This document shows positions 63,311-64,000 of a DNA stretch of 64,000 bases, piece after piece. The notes under the pieces were generated by a model. That model was not told where the DNA came from, made no database searches, and saw only the letters and a list, made by a program, of their open reading frames with translations. Within the stretch, counting starts at the first letter, position 1. The number at the start of each line of letters is the position of its first letter. The position numbers and the translations under genes were made by a program. The DNA is from Sphingobacteriales bacterium. Its GTDB lineage: Bacteria; Bacteroidota; Bacteroidia; Chitinophagales; Chitinophagaceae. The stretch covers positions 1 to 64,000 of the forward strand of contig JAAXIF010000018.1 in the NCBI GenBank assembly GCA_012270485.1, written 5' to 3'.

Positions 63311-63410
63311 CCATGGCTTATGGTTCATAGTCGATAGTAAAGAAAGTAATAATCATTAAATACTATGGACTATTGACCATGGACGATGAACTAGATCCAT
63401 GGTCTATTAA
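63311..63410. repeat. Heptad-periodic tracts, CCATGG/CTATGG family
   Basis: Two blocks (63311-63338, four 7-mers; 63363-63404, about six) with a phase shift of about three between them and a short spacer. Words such as CCATGGN, CTATGGA and TCATAGT match those at 47407, 47503 and 56786. They lie in the gene-free stretch 63239-63655, which otherwise shows nothing I can support. Confidence 0.65.
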
Positions 63411-63655
63411 AGTTACTACTCTAAGCCCCTGCTTCAAAATATTTACATCGAAAACCACATACTTATGTCATGTGTTTTTAACAGCAAAATCAGGCATTTG
63501 GCTGACAGACGGTGATTAATGCGGATAGAATGTGATGAATGTTAAAACAAGTAGGCTGCAACACAATTGGGGTACTTTTTTTCACATGGAAATGCGGTTG
63601 AATAAGGGTTTTTATCGATGCATTTTTTGCACCATCAAATTAAAACAATCAGCAC

Positions 63656-63733
63656 ATGAAAGGAAAATTCATCACTACCGCACTGATCATAGCAGTGATC
63701 GCCGGTGGCAAAAAATCAACTTCACTCGCATAA
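63656..63733 (+). CDS. Possible 25-aa hydrophobic peptide
   Basis: ATG at 63656 opens a 25-codon frame (MKGKFITTALIIAVIAGG, then a Ser-rich end) ending with TAA at 63731-63733. A basic head plus hydrophobic core suggests a single membrane helix or a remnant signal peptide. No clear ribosome-binding site. A hairpin terminator follows at 63743. Confidence 0.3.
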   Translation: MKGKFITTALIIAVIAGGKKSTSLA

Positions 63734-63742
63734 GGCGAGAAC

Positions 63743-63758
63743 AACCCTAGTAAGGGTT
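63743..63758 (+). terminator. Short hairpin terminator after the 25-aa frame
   Basis: 6-bp stem AACCCT / AGGGTT with a 4-nt loop and a following TT. Confidence 0.4.
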
Positions 63759-63811
63759 TTCAAATTAGGCAAGTTTGGGTTTTTTATAAGCAGTATGTTA
63801 GAAGCAGAGCA

Positions 63812-63842
63812 AACAGGTTACATAACAAGTGTGTAACCTGTT
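63812..63842. terminator. Hairpin terminator in the right-end intergenic region
   Basis: 11-bp stem AACAGGTTACA / TGTAACCTGTT with a 9-nt loop and T-rich flank. No gene is seen between 63734 and 64000. Confidence 0.55.
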
Positions 63843-63904
63843 CTCATTTTAGCACCTACTAAATACATCAAATAAGATTTCGCATATTTATTTCAGAAAA
63901 AAAT

Positions 63905-63930
63905 AGAGCCCGATAAGACTACCGGGCTCT
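63905..63930. terminator. Hairpin terminator near the right edge
   Basis: 8-bp stem AGAGCCCG / CGGGCTCT with a 10-nt loop followed by TT. It may end a gene lying beyond the window. Confidence 0.65.
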
Positions 63931-64000
63931 TCCCTTGGCAGGGAACCTATAGAAAACAAGAGTAAAAATCACTTCATCATTGGATATTCTTTATTGGATA

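Noticed and set aside
63532..63750. 72-codon plus-strand frame near the right end
   Set aside because: Composition is random-looking and it contains the better 25-codon frame in another phase.

Overview
The window comes from the chromosome of a member of the Bacteroidota, most likely the family Chitinophagaceae (Sediminibacterium- or Hydrotalea-like). The basis is the gene content: a type IX secretion C-terminal domain on a subtilase, a YaiO-type barrel, a DUF1080 protein, a HEIGH-type metalloprotease, an Nfu-type NifU protein, a GH3-like protein, a RecQ with a C-terminal helix-turn-helix extension, and -7 promoter boxes of the TAnnTTTG type. The species assignment is inference; no rRNA is present.

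Positions 1 to about 8,875 are a visibly AT-rich accessory island that ends in a tRNA-Asn gene. It carries a caspase-like protease divergent from a WYL regulator and an EamA-type transporter, with a 20-bp perfect palindrome between them. Secreted and TPR proteins, a RusA-like nuclease and a three-gene integration module follow. The module is a 45-aa ORF, a catalytically dead resolvase-domain protein and an active large serine recombinase whose reading frame runs into the tRNA. Next to the tRNA lies a broken second copy of its 5' half, interrupted by two short palindromes.

From 9 kb onward the DNA is core-like. 9-15 kb holds a Rieske protein, hflX, a response regulator, recQ and a DUF1080 protein. 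15.7-21.6 kb holds the most unusual gene set: a lone SET protein, a lone ATP-grasp ligase, an ATP-grasp-SET fusion and an ABC membrane domain without ATPase, facing a divergent RidA plus D-threonine-aldolase-like pair. This looks like an undescribed amino-acid or peptide modification pathway. 22-29.5 kb holds a T9SS subtilase, a metalloprotease, an RNA helicase and a KdnB-like dehydrogenase. 29.8-40.4 kb is a probable envelope-polymer locus: a HEAT protein, a 1198-aa glycosyltransferase-phosphotransferase fusion, an unknown membrane protein and a TPR-YaiO barrel, with a response regulator and a hybrid kinase. 40.5-56.4 kb is housekeeping (kdsB, dnaN, recX, nagA, thiL, IMPase, GH3, cyclophilin, mtgA). 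56.4-58.2 kb contains a NadR-type kinase and PnuC, a nicotinamide riboside salvage pair, around a frameshifted four-helix-bundle gene. The right end has nifU, a lipoprotein, a cytochrome c and a frameshifted response regulator.

A second genome-scale signal is a set of degenerate 7-bp-periodic repeat tracts in at least ten places between 14.5 and 63.4 kb. They fall into four word families, usually abut or overlap stop codons, and in one case sit inside a coding sequence with the frame kept. None is seen in the AT-rich island. Two to three single-base frameshifts between 57 and 63.3 kb are either real decay or assembly errors.
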